DNA from: CAYJPK01 sp964372035 | GTDB taxonomy: Bacteria > Desulfobacterota > Desulfovibrionia > Desulfovibrionales > Desulfovibrionaceae | Reading direction: 5' to 3' | NCBI GenBank assembly: GCA_964372035.1 | Contig: CAYJPK010000026.1 | Span: 1-26,684, forward strand | Length of the DNA: 26,684 nt | Shown: positions 17,161 through 25,293 of the stretch, one piece after another | Layout: each line of letters begins with the position of its first letter | How positions within the stretch are numbered: the stretch's first letter is position 1 | Made by a program: the position numbers and the translations under genes | Notes under the pieces: generated by a model | The model's database searches: none | The model's input: the letters and a program-made list of their open reading frames with translations, nothing else | Told to the model about the DNA's origin: nothing

Positions 17161-17370
17161 ATGGATAAGAAATTCCCTATTTTTAATATGTTGTCTTCTG
17201 AGGAAAGAGAAATTTTATCAAATCTTGATTCAGCAGCAGGGCAAGACGCACCTAGCTTAACATCTCAAATTTACTATAAAAAATCAATGTTAAATGCTTT
17301 AAATTCATTTATGGCGCTTGAAAGTAAGTTTGCAGCTATTATGCCAGAACCATGCTTACGCGTACAATAA
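17161..17370 (+). CDS. Hypothetical 69-aa protein
   Basis: I do not recognise this protein. It has no signal peptide, membrane segment or metal motif. It is predicted mostly helical: an EEREILSNLDSA stretch at 14-25 and a methionine- and alanine-containing helix KKSMLNALNSFMALESKFAAIM at about 39-60. A single cysteine is near the end (CLRVQ). GAGG six bases before the ATG supports translation, and codon use matches neighbours. It stands alone between a divergent efflux operon and a strong hairpin. It is likely cytosolic and independently transcribed. Confidence 0.6.
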   Translation: MDKKFPIFNMLSSEEREILSNLDSAAGQDAPSLTSQIYYKKSMLNALNSFMALESKFAAIMPEPCLRVQ

Positions 17371-17414
17371 AAATTATTTATAGCATTATTAAATTTATTT
17401 ATATCAAAACTTTT

Positions 17415-17448
17415 AAATACCTTGATTGTTCATGCAATCAAGGTATTT
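17415..17448 (+). terminator. Strong hairpin, probable terminator without clear U-tract
   Basis: A perfect 14-bp stem AAATACCTTGATTG / CAATCAAGGTATTT with a six-base loop, 44 nt after the stop of the 69-aa protein gene and about 50 nt before a good promoter. The expected role is termination, but the 3' flank GCATATAAATAG is not a T-run; a role in RNA stability or as a protein-binding palindrome is also possible. Confidence 0.55.
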
Positions 17449-17497
17449 GCATATAAATAGTGTGTTAAAAACATATTTTTAGGTCAATAAATCTTTC

Positions 17498-17526
17498 TTT
17501 ACTTCATAACATATATATTTTATAGT
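17498..17526 (+). promoter_or_regulatory. Probable sigma-70 promoter for the small gene - rsfS - gpmI operon
   Basis: TTTACT (17498-17503) and TATAGT (17521-17526) are spaced by exactly 17 bp, matching 4/6 and 5/6 of consensus. Transcription would start near 17533, about 19 nt before the ATG at 17552. Confidence 0.55.
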
Positions 17527-17551
17527 ACATAAAAAACATGCGGGGCATAAA

Positions 17552-17920
17552 ATGAGCCAAGACAACGAATTAAACCGTGTACGCTATGAATACACTAAAA
17601 ATAGCGAGCTTAAGCTAGAGTATGCTCATGGTGTTTGGGGCGGTATCAATCCGCAAGGTGAAATAGAGATTAATTTTTATACTGAAAGCGATAAACTACC
17701 CCCATCGGCTGAATACATTATTGCACCAGATGGCAATATTGCAAGTGAAGTGTTGCAAGGCAATGCTGAACCTAGAACAATCGTACGAAATATTCATTCA
17801 AAAATTTTAATAAATGCCCAAACTGCAAAAGGGCTATATACCTGGCTTGAAGACAAATTGGAAACGCTACATGGCGAACAATCACCTATTATAACAGACA
17901 TACATGAACCTAAGCAATGA
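17552..17920 (+). CDS. Conserved-looking small protein, possibly DUF3467-like
   Basis: A 122-aa soluble, acidic protein without signal peptide. The order GVWGGINPQGEIEINFYTES, then a central PPSAEYIIAPDG, then TIVRNIHSKILINAQTAKGLYTWLEDKLE (about 76-104) recalls small proteins of the DUF3467 type, which have a similar beta-rich body and an 'xxTAKxLxxxLxxxL' helix. The match is from memory and weak. The Shine-Dalgarno is only GGGG. It is followed 7 nt later by rsfS, so the two are co-transcribed. The role is unknown; ribosome or RNA association could be guessed from context only. Confidence 0.65.
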   Translation: MSQDNELNRVRYEYTKNSELKLEYAHGVWGGINPQGEIEINFYTESDKLPPSAEYIIAPDGNIASEVLQGNAEPRTIVRNIHSKILINAQTAKGLYTWLEDKLETLHGEQSPIITDIHEPKQ

Positions 17921-17927
17921 GAAAAAG

Positions 17928-18320
17928 ATGTTAGCAAAAAAAAAGAAATTTTCACTTATCCCAACTGAAGAAAAAGTTTTAAAATTATGTAACTGGCTTG
18001 AAGAAAGCAAGGCTATTGATACATATGCCTTTGATATTAAAGAATTAAGCAGTGTTACAGATGCTGTAATTATTAGCTCAGCAAACTCCGTGCGCCATGC
18101 GCAAAGCTTAGCTGAGAATATTGCTAGTTTTTGCAAGGCTGAAAATTTAGAATTTATGCGTATGGAAGGTCAAACAACAGGTCAATGGATTTTAGTTGAC
18201 TTAAATGATGTTGTTATTCACATTTTCCAAAAAGAAGTACGCGGATTATATGATTTAGAAGGTCTTTGGCCACAAACAAAAATATTTTTTGACTCACGCA
18301 AAGAGGAAAACAATGCATAA
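17928..18320 (+). CDS. rsfS: Ribosomal silencing factor RsfS
   Basis: A 130-aa Iojap/RsfS protein, which in known cases binds ribosomal protein uL14 on the 50S subunit and blocks subunit joining when nutrients are short. The family core is clear: AFDIKELSSVTDAVIISSANSVRHAQSLAENI, then MEGQTTGQWILVDLNDVVIHIFQKEVRGLYDLEGLW, with the GQ.TGQWILVD and VVIHIF signatures. I prefer the ATG at 17928, 7 nt after the upstream stop and after a weak GAGAAA. An in-frame ATG at 17904 would overlap the previous gene by 17 nt and lacks a Shine-Dalgarno. The last 8 nt overlap gpmI. Confidence 0.9.
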   Translation: MLAKKKKFSLIPTEEKVLKLCNWLEESKAIDTYAFDIKELSSVTDAVIISSANSVRHAQSLAENIASFCKAENLEFMRMEGQTTGQWILVDLNDVVIHIFQKEVRGLYDLEGLWPQTKIFFDSRKEENNA

Positions 18321-19851
18321 AAAAACTTTATTGTTAATATTAGACGGCTATGGCTACGCAGAAAAAAGCGAAGGAAATGCTGTTAGCATTGCTAATACTC
18401 CGACAATAAATGCTTTATTTAATCAAGAAGGAGTTTCAACCCTAAAAGCGTGCGGCACTGCTGTTGGACTTCCAGCTGGTTATATGGGCAATTCAGAGGT
18501 AGGGCATTTAAATATTGGATCTGGGCGAATTGTTTACCAAGATATGGCTCGTATTGACGTTGCTATTGAAACAAAGGAAATTGATAGAAATGAAAATTTA
18601 TTAGCTCTTTTTGATGAAACTAAAAAAAGAGGTGGTAAGCTTCATTTACTTGGACTGTTGTCAGATGCTGGTGTTCATAGCCACATTGCTCACCTTGAAT
18701 ATATTAGCGAACTTGCAAAAATGCATAATGTTGAAGTTAGGATTCATGCTTTTATGGACGGAAGAGATACTTCACCTAACTCTGGCATTGATTTTGTAAA
18801 ACAAATCACTGCGTATTTAGAAAAAAGCAAAAGTGGTAAATTAGCAAGTTTGTGCGGTCGTTTTTATGCTATGGATCGTGATAAGCGTTGGGAGCGTGTA
18901 GAGCTTGCCTTTAATATGCTAGTAAACGGCATTGCAAATTTTGAAAAAGATGCTGTAAAGGCAGTTCAGGATTCTTACGATCGTGGTGAAACAGATGAAT
19001 TTATTAAACCAATACTCCTTACTGATTCTGAAAATATAAATGATGTAACTATTAATGATGGTGATGGTGTATTGTTTATTAATTTCAGGGCAGATAGAGG
19101 TCGTGAAATAGTTAGAACCTTAATAGATAAAGACTTTGACGCCTTTGAGCGCAAAGCCTTACCTAATTATGCTGGCTTTGCAACAATGGTTTCATATGAT
19201 GAGGATTTAGCTGTAAATGTTTTATTTGAAAAAGAAAACTTAGCTGAAACCCTAGGCGAAATTGTATCACAAAACAAATTAAAACAACTTCGCATTGCAG
19301 AAACAGAAAAATATGCTCATGTCACTTATTTCTTTAATGGTGGACGTGAGGAATGCTTTGAAAATGAGGATAGAGTTTTAGTAAACTCACCAAAAGATGT
19401 TGCCACATACGATTTAAAACCGAGCATGAGCATCTATGAAGTAACTGAAAAATTGCTTGAAAGATGGAATAGTGGTAATTATGACTTTGTAGTTTGCAAT
19501 TTTGCTAATCCTGATATGGTAGGGCATACAGGCAAAATGGACGCAACACTAGCGGCATTAAAAGATGTTGATGAATGTGTTGCTAGGGTAGCAAAGGCAG
19601 TTTTTGAAAGTGGTGGAATTTTAGCCTTAACCGCAGATCATGGTAATGCAGACGAAATGCTAAGCCCTGATGGCAAGGTAAATACAGCTCATTCTCATAA
19701 TCCTGTACGCTTTGGTATTTATGAAAATAACAAAGCCCTAGAACTGCAGGCAGAAGGTAAATTAGCTGATATAGCTCCAAGCTTACTTGATTTATGGAAT
19801 ATTAATAAACCAACACTTATGGGTGGAAATAGCCTCCTAAAAAAGGCTTAA
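18313..19851 (+). CDS. gpmI: 2,3-bisphosphoglycerate-independent phosphoglycerate mutase
   Basis: A 512-aa cytosolic Mn2+ enzyme interconverting 3- and 2-phosphoglycerate in glycolysis and gluconeogenesis. It has the alkaline-phosphatase-like metal sites: LLLILDGYG with Asp11, the phosphoryl-acceptor Ser61 in GNSEVGHLNIGSGR, RFYAMDRDKRWER, NFANPDMVGHTG, and ITADHGNADEM-type LTADHGNADE near the C-terminus with TAHSHNPV. Length is normal. The start is the ATG at 18313, six bases after AAGAGG; the frame is open back to a TTG at 18289, which I reject. It overlaps rsfS by 8 nt, a sign of coupling. Confidence 0.95.
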   Translation: MHKKTLLLILDGYGYAEKSEGNAVSIANTPTINALFNQEGVSTLKACGTAVGLPAGYMGNSEVGHLNIGSGRIVYQDMARIDVAIETKEIDRNENLLALFDETKKRGGKLHLLGLLSDAGVHSHIAHLEYISELAKMHNVEVRIHAFMDGRDTSPNSGIDFVKQITAYLEKSKSGKLASLCGRFYAMDRDKRWERVELAFNMLVNGIANFEKDAVKAVQDSYDRGETDEFIKPILLTDSENINDVTINDGDGVLFINFRADRGREIVRTLIDKDFDAFERKALPNYAGFATMVSYDEDLAVNVLFEKENLAETLGEIVSQNKLKQLRIAETEKYAHVTYFFNGGREECFENEDRVLVNSPKDVATYDLKPSMSIYEVTEKLLERWNSGNYDFVVCNFANPDMVGHTGKMDATLAALKDVDECVARVAKAVFESGGILALTADHGNADEMLSPDGKVNTAHSHNPVRFGIYENNKALELQAEGKLADIAPSLLDLWNINKPTLMGGNSLLKKA

Positions 19852-19892
19852 GCAAAGTTACTTAAATTACAAAGCTTAATTAAGGATATATA

Positions 19893-20135
19893 GTGATAAA
19901 AACAAAAAAACCGACGCAGCCTGTTTACCCTGATGGCATGGATATTGTTTTCAAATATAAGTGTCCTCATTGCCAAGCTGATAACACTATGCTTGCAACT
20001 GCACAACCAGCACTTGCACAGTGTGGAGCATGTGGATTATTTTTCCCTATTGTTCCAATAGATGGTAAATCTTTGCAATATATAAAAATTATGCTTGCAA
20101 ATGGCAAGGCTGCTGTTGATCCTGATTTCTTATAA
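19893..20135 (+). CDS. Small zinc-ribbon protein (80 aa)
   Basis: Two CxxC pairs, CPHC (24-27) and CGAC (44-47), form a compact zinc ribbon in an 80-aa soluble protein with a basic N-terminus (KTKKPTQ). The gene uses a GTG start with AAGGA six bases upstream. It follows gpmI after 41 nt without a terminator, so it is probably in the same transcript. Zinc ribbons of this size bind nucleic acid or protein partners; I cannot name one. No enzymatic domain is present. Confidence 0.75.
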   Translation: MIKTKKPTQPVYPDGMDIVFKYKCPHCQADNTMLATAQPALAQCGACGLFFPIVPIDGKSLQYIKIMLANGKAAVDPDFL

Positions 20136-20219
20136 AAATTAAGGTTTAGATATTGAAAAATTATGCAAAAAAGGTAATAATGTTTCAAATGTAATCACCC
20201 AAACAACAAGGGGGTAAGT

Positions 20220-20636
20220 ATGATATATGTATCAGATTTAATGACTGAAGACGTTTTTACTTTAAAAAGAACAGATACTCTTAGTGATGCTAGAGAGCTT
20301 ATGCAGCTAGCTAAGATACGTCATTTACCTGTTGTTGATGAGGATCACAAGTTTATTGGGCTTATAACGCACAGAGATTTATTATCTTTTGCTATTTCTA
20401 GGTTTGCTGAAATAGAGACACAAGAACGCATTGAAATGGAATCAGTTCTTTTTATAGGCAGCATAATGCAAACAGAGATAGCCTCTGTTAACGCACAAAC
20501 CTTATTAGTAGAGGCGGCTGAAATTTTATATCGCAATAAATATGGCTGCTTGCCAGTTCTTGATGATAATGGCAAATTAACTGGAATTATTACAGAAGCG
20601 GACTTTTTGCGTCTTGCTATTGCTTTGCTTAGATAG
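20220..20636 (+). CDS. CBS-domain pair protein
   Basis: A 138-aa stand-alone Bateman module with two CBS domains at about 1-60 and 75-135. The DLMTEDVFTLKRTDTLSDA opening, LPVVDEDHKFIGLITHRDLL and LPVLDDNGKLTGIITEADFL mark the repeats. Such proteins bind adenine nucleotides and regulate partner enzymes or channels; here no partner is fused. AAGGGGG lies five bases before the ATG, an unusually strong site. It lies 84 nt after the zinc-ribbon gene and 30 nt before the solute-binding protein gene, co-directional with both. Confidence 0.85.
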   Translation: MIYVSDLMTEDVFTLKRTDTLSDARELMQLAKIRHLPVVDEDHKFIGLITHRDLLSFAISRFAEIETQERIEMESVLFIGSIMQTEIASVNAQTLLVEAAEILYRNKYGCLPVLDDNGKLTGIITEADFLRLAIALLR

Positions 20637-20666
20637 CTTTATATTAATTTTATTGTACGGTTTAAT

Positions 20667-21425
20667 ATGAAAAAACTCATTATTTGTTTAATTATGCTTA
20701 GCTTTGTTTTTACTAACATTGCGAGTGCAAACGAAAAGTTAAGGATTGGTGTTGGAGTTGAATATCCTCCCTTTTCTTATCATAATGAAGCAGGGCTTTT
20801 GACAGGTTTTGATGTCGAAGTTGCTAATGCTATTTGTAATGAGTTAAAGCAAATATGTTCAATTAGACCTATATTGTTTGGAAAAACATTTGAGGAGCTT
20901 GAAAAAGGGGAGCTTGAAATGCTAATTGCTAGCACTAGTGAAACTCCAGAACGCAAAGCTATTGCAAATTTTTCAAAATCTTACTATTATTCAAAAAGTG
21001 TTTTTTTAACTGTAAATGATAAAAAAGTCGTAAACTCAATAAATGATTTTAAGGATAAAAAAATTGCTGTTGTGGAAAAGACCTTGCACCAAATGCATTT
21101 ACAAAAAGAATTAAAAGATAATACAAAAATAGTTCCAGTAAGAACTTTTATTGAAGGTGCTTCTTTGTTGAAAGAAGGTAAAGTTGACTACTTACATATT
21201 GACGGACTTGCAGCATATACTTATTTATTATCTAAGGACGGAGTTGGTATAAGTTCTGTTCATGAAGAAAATATTGATTTGAGTATTGATTTGCCAGCTA
21301 AAATAGCCATAACTAAAAAAAGACCTGAACTTTTAGCTAAGGTTAATATTGCTTTAGAAAAATTAAAAAATACTGGCGATTTAGACAAGATATACCGTAA
21401 ATTTTTTCCATTTAGTACCTATTGA
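20667..21425 (+). CDS. Periplasmic solute-binding protein, family 3
   Basis: A 252-aa protein with a cleavable signal peptide (MKKLIICLIMLSFVFTNIASA, cleavage near residue 21) followed by an SBP_bac_3 fold: LRIGVGVEYPPFSYHNEAGLLTGFDVEVANAI is the classic polar-amino-acid-binding start, and DLDKIYRKFF the classic end. It would bind an amino acid or similar small molecule in the periplasm. No ABC permease or ATPase is adjacent; instead a membrane diguanylate cyclase starts 8 nt downstream. This points to ligand sensing rather than uptake (inference). The Shine-Dalgarno is weak. Confidence 0.88.
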   Translation: MKKLIICLIMLSFVFTNIASANEKLRIGVGVEYPPFSYHNEAGLLTGFDVEVANAICNELKQICSIRPILFGKTFEELEKGELEMLIASTSETPERKAIANFSKSYYYSKSVFLTVNDKKVVNSINDFKDKKIAVVEKTLHQMHLQKELKDNTKIVPVRTFIEGASLLKEGKVDYLHIDGLAAYTYLLSKDGVGISSVHEENIDLSIDLPAKIAITKKRPELLAKVNIALEKLKNTGDLDKIYRKFFPFSTY

Positions 21426-21433
21426 GAGTTATT

Positions 21434-23032
21434 ATGCATTTAAAAAACTTTATTGCAATTACATTTATTCCAATGCTAGTTACCATTGTAGCTATTTTAT
21501 TTTTATTATTTAACTCATTTAGTAAAATAACTGCAGCTACTGATGCGTACAGCAATCACGAACTTCCCACAGTTCTAAATAACTATAAAGCATCTATGGG
21601 TATAGAAAACATTAAGCGCAATGTAGCTATGGTTTATGCCAGTGTTGGAAATATGGAAAGACGCAAAGCCCTAATAGTTGCTCAAGCTATTGCAGCTGAA
21701 GAAGCCTTTAAAAATAGCCCAAAATTACAGGAAAAAATTAATATTGCTATTGGTTATTTGCATCGAATGTACGAGCTAAAAAACAAACATATCCAACAAT
21801 CAAATGTAACCGATACAAATTTACAAGAAATTATAGATTTACGTAACTCTACTATTTTTAATGATAAAATCCCACAAAAACTTAAAGACTTAATTAAAGA
21901 AATTTCTGCTGTTGGTCTTCAGTATAATATATTGAAAACCCACACCAAAGAAAGCTTTGCAGAATTTGAAGCAACGCTAAAACCTCTTCTTGCTAGTATG
22001 TATAAAGTTAATATTTATGAAGAAGTTGCACCTGTTGAACTAATATCTAAGATGTATTATCTCATAAATGAGCTTTTAGACATAAAAAACAAAAGCATTA
22101 ATGATAATGAGCAAATTAAAATTGAATTTGCTAAAATTAATAAACTCTTAAATGAAATATTGCTAGATTTAAATGCAGATTCAACAAAAAATGCCTATCA
22201 TAGCATAAAAAATGTTGAAGCGACTGTAGAGTTTACTAAGCATTATCTTGCAGCTCTAATTGCAGCCTTACTTATTGTTCTTGTTACTATTTACTATGTA
22301 ATTAATAAGTATTTGCGTAATCCGATTAAGATTATTTCAGCTGACCTTGAAAATATCAAGGCTGCAAAACCAATTAGTGGTTCAACTAATATAAAAATTA
22401 CAGAATTAAAAACAATTTCTGATTTAATTACAGAATTTAATACTCAATTATCCTCGATTTATGCTTTATCTCGCAACTTAGAGCAAGAAAAAGAGCTACT
22501 TACTAACATGGTAATTAAAGACGGTTTAACAGGTATTTACAATAGACGTTATTTCGATATTGAGTACAAAAAATTACTTGAAGAAATCTCTATAAATCCA
22601 AGACATTATACAATGATGATGATTGATATTGACTTATTTAAAGTATATAATGATACTATGGGTCACAGTGCTGGCGATGATTGTATTACAAAGGTTGCTC
22701 AAGCTATCCAAAGTAGTTTATATCGTAGTACAGATAAAGTTTTCAGATATGGAGGTGAGGAATTTGCAGTTATCTTACCTGGTGTTTCAAAAGAAACCTC
22801 TGTGCGCTTAGCAGATCGTATTCGCACTCATATCTTAGACTTACAGTTGCCACACCCGCACTCAACAGTTGAAAAAATTGTTACTATTAGTATTGGTGTT
22901 GCGTCATTAAAACCAAACGATCTTGTTGAAGAAAAAGACTTCTTGAACTTGGCTGATGATGCATTATATAAAGCAAAACAAAATGGCAGAAACCAGGCAT
23001 ACTTAAACACTATAGAAAATTTAAATAAATAG
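21434..23032 (+). CDS. Membrane diguanylate cyclase with periplasmic sensor domain
   Basis: A 532-aa inner-membrane GGDEF protein making c-di-GMP from two GTP. TM1 is at about 7-28, a helical periplasmic domain of about 240 residues at 29-270, TM2 at about 271-291, a HAMP-like linker at 292-345 and GGDEF at about 355-525. The active site is intact: DGLTGIYNRR, metal-binding Asp398 in MIDIDLFK, and GGEEF at 440-444. An inhibitory I-site RxxD is at Arg431-Asp434, five residues before GGEEF, so product feedback is expected. I chose the ATG at 21434 with GAGAG five bases upstream. The gene lies 8 nt after the solute-binding protein and 12 nt before a GntR regulator. Confidence 0.92.
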   Translation: MHLKNFIAITFIPMLVTIVAILFLLFNSFSKITAATDAYSNHELPTVLNNYKASMGIENIKRNVAMVYASVGNMERRKALIVAQAIAAEEAFKNSPKLQEKINIAIGYLHRMYELKNKHIQQSNVTDTNLQEIIDLRNSTIFNDKIPQKLKDLIKEISAVGLQYNILKTHTKESFAEFEATLKPLLASMYKVNIYEEVAPVELISKMYYLINELLDIKNKSINDNEQIKIEFAKINKLLNEILLDLNADSTKNAYHSIKNVEATVEFTKHYLAALIAALLIVLVTIYYVINKYLRNPIKIISADLENIKAAKPISGSTNIKITELKTISDLITEFNTQLSSIYALSRNLEQEKELLTNMVIKDGLTGIYNRRYFDIEYKKLLEEISINPRHYTMMMIDIDLFKVYNDTMGHSAGDDCITKVAQAIQSSLYRSTDKVFRYGGEEFAVILPGVSKETSVRLADRIRTHILDLQLPHPHSTVEKIVTISIGVASLKPNDLVEEKDFLNLADDALYKAKQNGRNQAYLNTIENLNK

Positions 23033-23044
23033 AAGGCGGCAAAA

Positions 23045-23791
23045 ATGTTTGATGGTAGTCCAAAACCTTTAAAGACCCAAAAAGCACCTCAACAAATTAT
23101 AAATACTATTCGACGTGGTATATTAACTGGTGAACTAAAACCAGGTGAAAAATTACCATCAGAACATGATTTAATGTCACATTTTGGAGTTAGTCGCCAA
23201 ACAATGCGTGAAGCATTGCGTGCTCTTGAGGCTTTTGGTTTATTAACAATAAAGGTGGGAAGTTGTGGCGGAGCATTTGTTTCTGAAGTTGACAGCAAAA
23301 CTGCTCAGATAGCTCTTAGCAATTTCTTTTTCGGTAAAATTTCACTTCAACAAATTTTCCACGTGCGCCAAGCAATTGAGCCTTATGCTGTACGCCTTGC
23401 ATGTGAAAAGTTAGCTGAAAAAGATGAAATGCTAACAAAAATTCTTGCTGATAATATTGCAGAGTGTAAAAAAAGCCTTGAGCTAAAAGATTTTGCAAAA
23501 TTAAGAGAACTAGAAATAGAGTATCACCATCACTTGGTTAATGCTGCTAGCTGTAATATTTTTACTTTAGTGCATGATTTTGTTCAATCTGTTTTGCTTG
23601 AAGTGAAAAATGCAATTAAAACAAATGCTGAATTTTCAACTCGAGTCATAGCCTCACATGAAAGAATTCTTCATCATTTACAAGAAAGAAACGCTGAAGA
23701 TGCTGCTAGTGAAATTTCAAAACATCTTAGCATAGTAGTTACTGAACTAAAGAAAATAGAAAATTGTGAATCCTTAATGCAATGGAATTAA
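23045..23791 (+). CDS. GntR-family transcriptional regulator, FadR/FCD subfamily
   Basis: A 248-aa DNA-binding regulator. The N-terminal winged helix is at about 10-80 (GELKPGEKLPSEHDLMSHFGVSRQTMREALRALEAFGLL, with the recognition helix at about 49-61). The C-terminal all-helical FCD domain carries metal-site residues: Glu157/Glu159 with His161-163, His205 and His227. FCD ligands are usually organic acids or sugar acids, fitting the idonate-type dehydrogenases downstream. AAGGCGG precedes the ATG. It is 1 nt before the lipoprotein gene. It probably regulates the module to the right and perhaps itself. Confidence 0.9.
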   Translation: MFDGSPKPLKTQKAPQQIINTIRRGILTGELKPGEKLPSEHDLMSHFGVSRQTMREALRALEAFGLLTIKVGSCGGAFVSEVDSKTAQIALSNFFFGKISLQQIFHVRQAIEPYAVRLACEKLAEKDEMLTKILADNIAECKKSLELKDFAKLRELEIEYHHHLVNAASCNIFTLVHDFVQSVLLEVKNAIKTNAEFSTRVIASHERILHHLQERNAEDAASEISKHLSIVVTELKKIENCESLMQWN

Positions 23792-23792
23792 A

Positions 23793-24491
23793 ATGAAAAA
23801 AATATTTTTACTGCTTACTTTGGCCATGCTACTAGCTGCTTGTAGTAGTAAGCCTGTTCGTGAAGTACGTCAAGATGTTGACTTTAGCCTAACACAGCAA
23901 ACAACTGTTTACATTGATGAATGGGTTAGATTATCAGGTGTGCAAGTTTTCATTTCTCCTACAGGACCAGCCGTTTCTCCTCCAACTGCAGTGTTTATGC
24001 CATTTCGTATGACACAGCAAATGGAAAATGCCAGATCAATTGGTTATAATATTTCTCGCATAATTTGGCAAACATTTTTAAAAGAAGGTGCTCTGCCTAC
24101 AATAGAGTTTGCTGACAATGCACATGCCTACAGACCAGACTTAGCTATTGCCTACGCTAGAGCTAGAAATGCTGACCTTGCAATTGGCGGAACAATAAAT
24201 TATTTTGTTGATGGTGGAACAGTTGGAGATTCTTCAGCCTCAGTTACCATAGATATTTATGATGTAAAAACAGGTAATTTAATGTGGTCAATGGGTCAAA
24301 GTGGTATAATGCAACACTCAACTGTAAATGATTATTTACTATTTGCAGTAAAGCACCGCCTACCTAGCGATCCAGCTAGTGCCTGTATTGTTGGCGCTAC
24401 AACAGATTTAGCACGTATAGTCCAAGCTTGGGCTTACAATATTAGACCTAAGGAAAAATCTTTATTTAACTTTCAACCAAGTGCTTTTTAA
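23793..24491 (+). CDS. Putative lipoprotein of unknown function
   Basis: A 232-aa lipoprotein: basic MKK, hydrophobic stretch and lipobox LAAC with Cys17, followed by SSKP, which fits outer-membrane sorting. The mature part includes ADLAIGGTINYFVDGG and SASVTIDIYDVKTGNLMWS, a beta-rich layout like periplasmic lipoproteins of the GNA1162/TolB-N/LpoB style (for example '...IGGxIxxxxDG...'). I do not recognise a specific family. It starts 1 nt after the GntR stop and ends 10 nt before the SDR start, so it is embedded in a catabolic operon. The Shine-Dalgarno is only GGA. Function is open. Confidence 0.75.
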   Translation: MKKIFLLLTLAMLLAACSSKPVREVRQDVDFSLTQQTTVYIDEWVRLSGVQVFISPTGPAVSPPTAVFMPFRMTQQMENARSIGYNISRIIWQTFLKEGALPTIEFADNAHAYRPDLAIAYARARNADLAIGGTINYFVDGGTVGDSSASVTIDIYDVKTGNLMWSMGQSGIMQHSTVNDYLLFAVKHRLPSDPASACIVGATTDLARIVQAWAYNIRPKEKSLFNFQPSAF

Positions 24492-24501
24492 GGAGTTTAA
24501 G

Positions 24502-25257
24502 ATGAACATGTTACAAGGCAAAACAGCGCTTATTACTGGTGCTAGCCGTGGCATTGGTTATGCTATTGCAGAGGCAATGTATAACGAAGGAGCAAAAGTT
24601 TATATTGTTGCTCGTAATGCAGAAGAATTAAAAAAATCTGCTGCTCAAATTGATGTTAAAAATGAAAATCGCGTAATTCCAATAGCTTTTGACGTAGCAA
24701 ACCTTAATGCTATTAAAGATGCTGTGAAACAAATCGAAGCTAATGGCGACAGCATTAATGTTTTAGTTAACAATGCTGGCGTTAATTTACGTGGTACAAT
24801 TGAAGAAATTAGCGAAGAAACTTTTGATACCGTTCTAAATGTAAACTTAAAAAGTATATTTTTCCTTACTCAAGCTGTTTATCCTATGCTTAAAAAAGAG
24901 GGTGGAAAAATAGTGAATATTGCTTCACTTATGTCTGAAATTGCTCGTCCAAACATTTCACCATACTGTGCATCAAAAGGTGGTGTTCGCCAATTAACTA
25001 AAGCAATGGCAATTGAAGGTGCTGAGTTTAATATTCAAGCAAATGGCATTACCCCAGGATACATTGCTACAGAAATGAATAAACCATTAATTGAAAATAA
25101 AGATTTTAATGAGTTTATCATTAATCGTACACCAGCTAAAAGATGGGGAGATCCTAAAGACATCGCATCAACAGCTGTTTTCTTAGCATCTTCAGGTTCT
25201 GATTACATTACTGGGCAAATTATTGCAGTTGATGGTGGCATTTTAGCCGCATTATAA
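24502..25257 (+). CDS. idnO: SDR oxidoreductase, gluconate 5-dehydrogenase-like
   Basis: A 251-aa classical short-chain dehydrogenase. TGASRGIG (12-19) binds NAD(P), NNAG is at 90-93, and catalytic Ser142, Tyr155 and Lys159 are in place (YCASK). PYCASKGGVRQLTKAMAIE and NGITPGYIATEMN resemble E. coli IdnO, which reduces 5-ketogluconate to gluconate. The neighbouring IdnD-like enzyme makes that substrate from L-idonate, which supports the call. I chose the ATG at 24502, six bases after AAGGAG; the GTG at 24481 has no site. Another keto-sugar-acid substrate is possible. Confidence 0.8.
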   Translation: MNMLQGKTALITGASRGIGYAIAEAMYNEGAKVYIVARNAEELKKSAAQIDVKNENRVIPIAFDVANLNAIKDAVKQIEANGDSINVLVNNAGVNLRGTIEEISEETFDTVLNVNLKSIFFLTQAVYPMLKKEGGKIVNIASLMSEIARPNISPYCASKGGVRQLTKAMAIEGAEFNIQANGITPGYIATEMNKPLIENKDFNEFIINRTPAKRWGDPKDIASTAVFLASSGSDYITGQIIAVDGGILAAL

Positions 25258-25293
25258 TAAAAAAAGATTTAATTTCTATATAAGGAGAAAATG

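Noticed and set aside
24481..24501. Upstream GTG start for the SDR gene
   Set aside because: AAGGAG lies exactly six bases before the ATG at 24502; the GTG would place that site inside the coding region and has none of its own.
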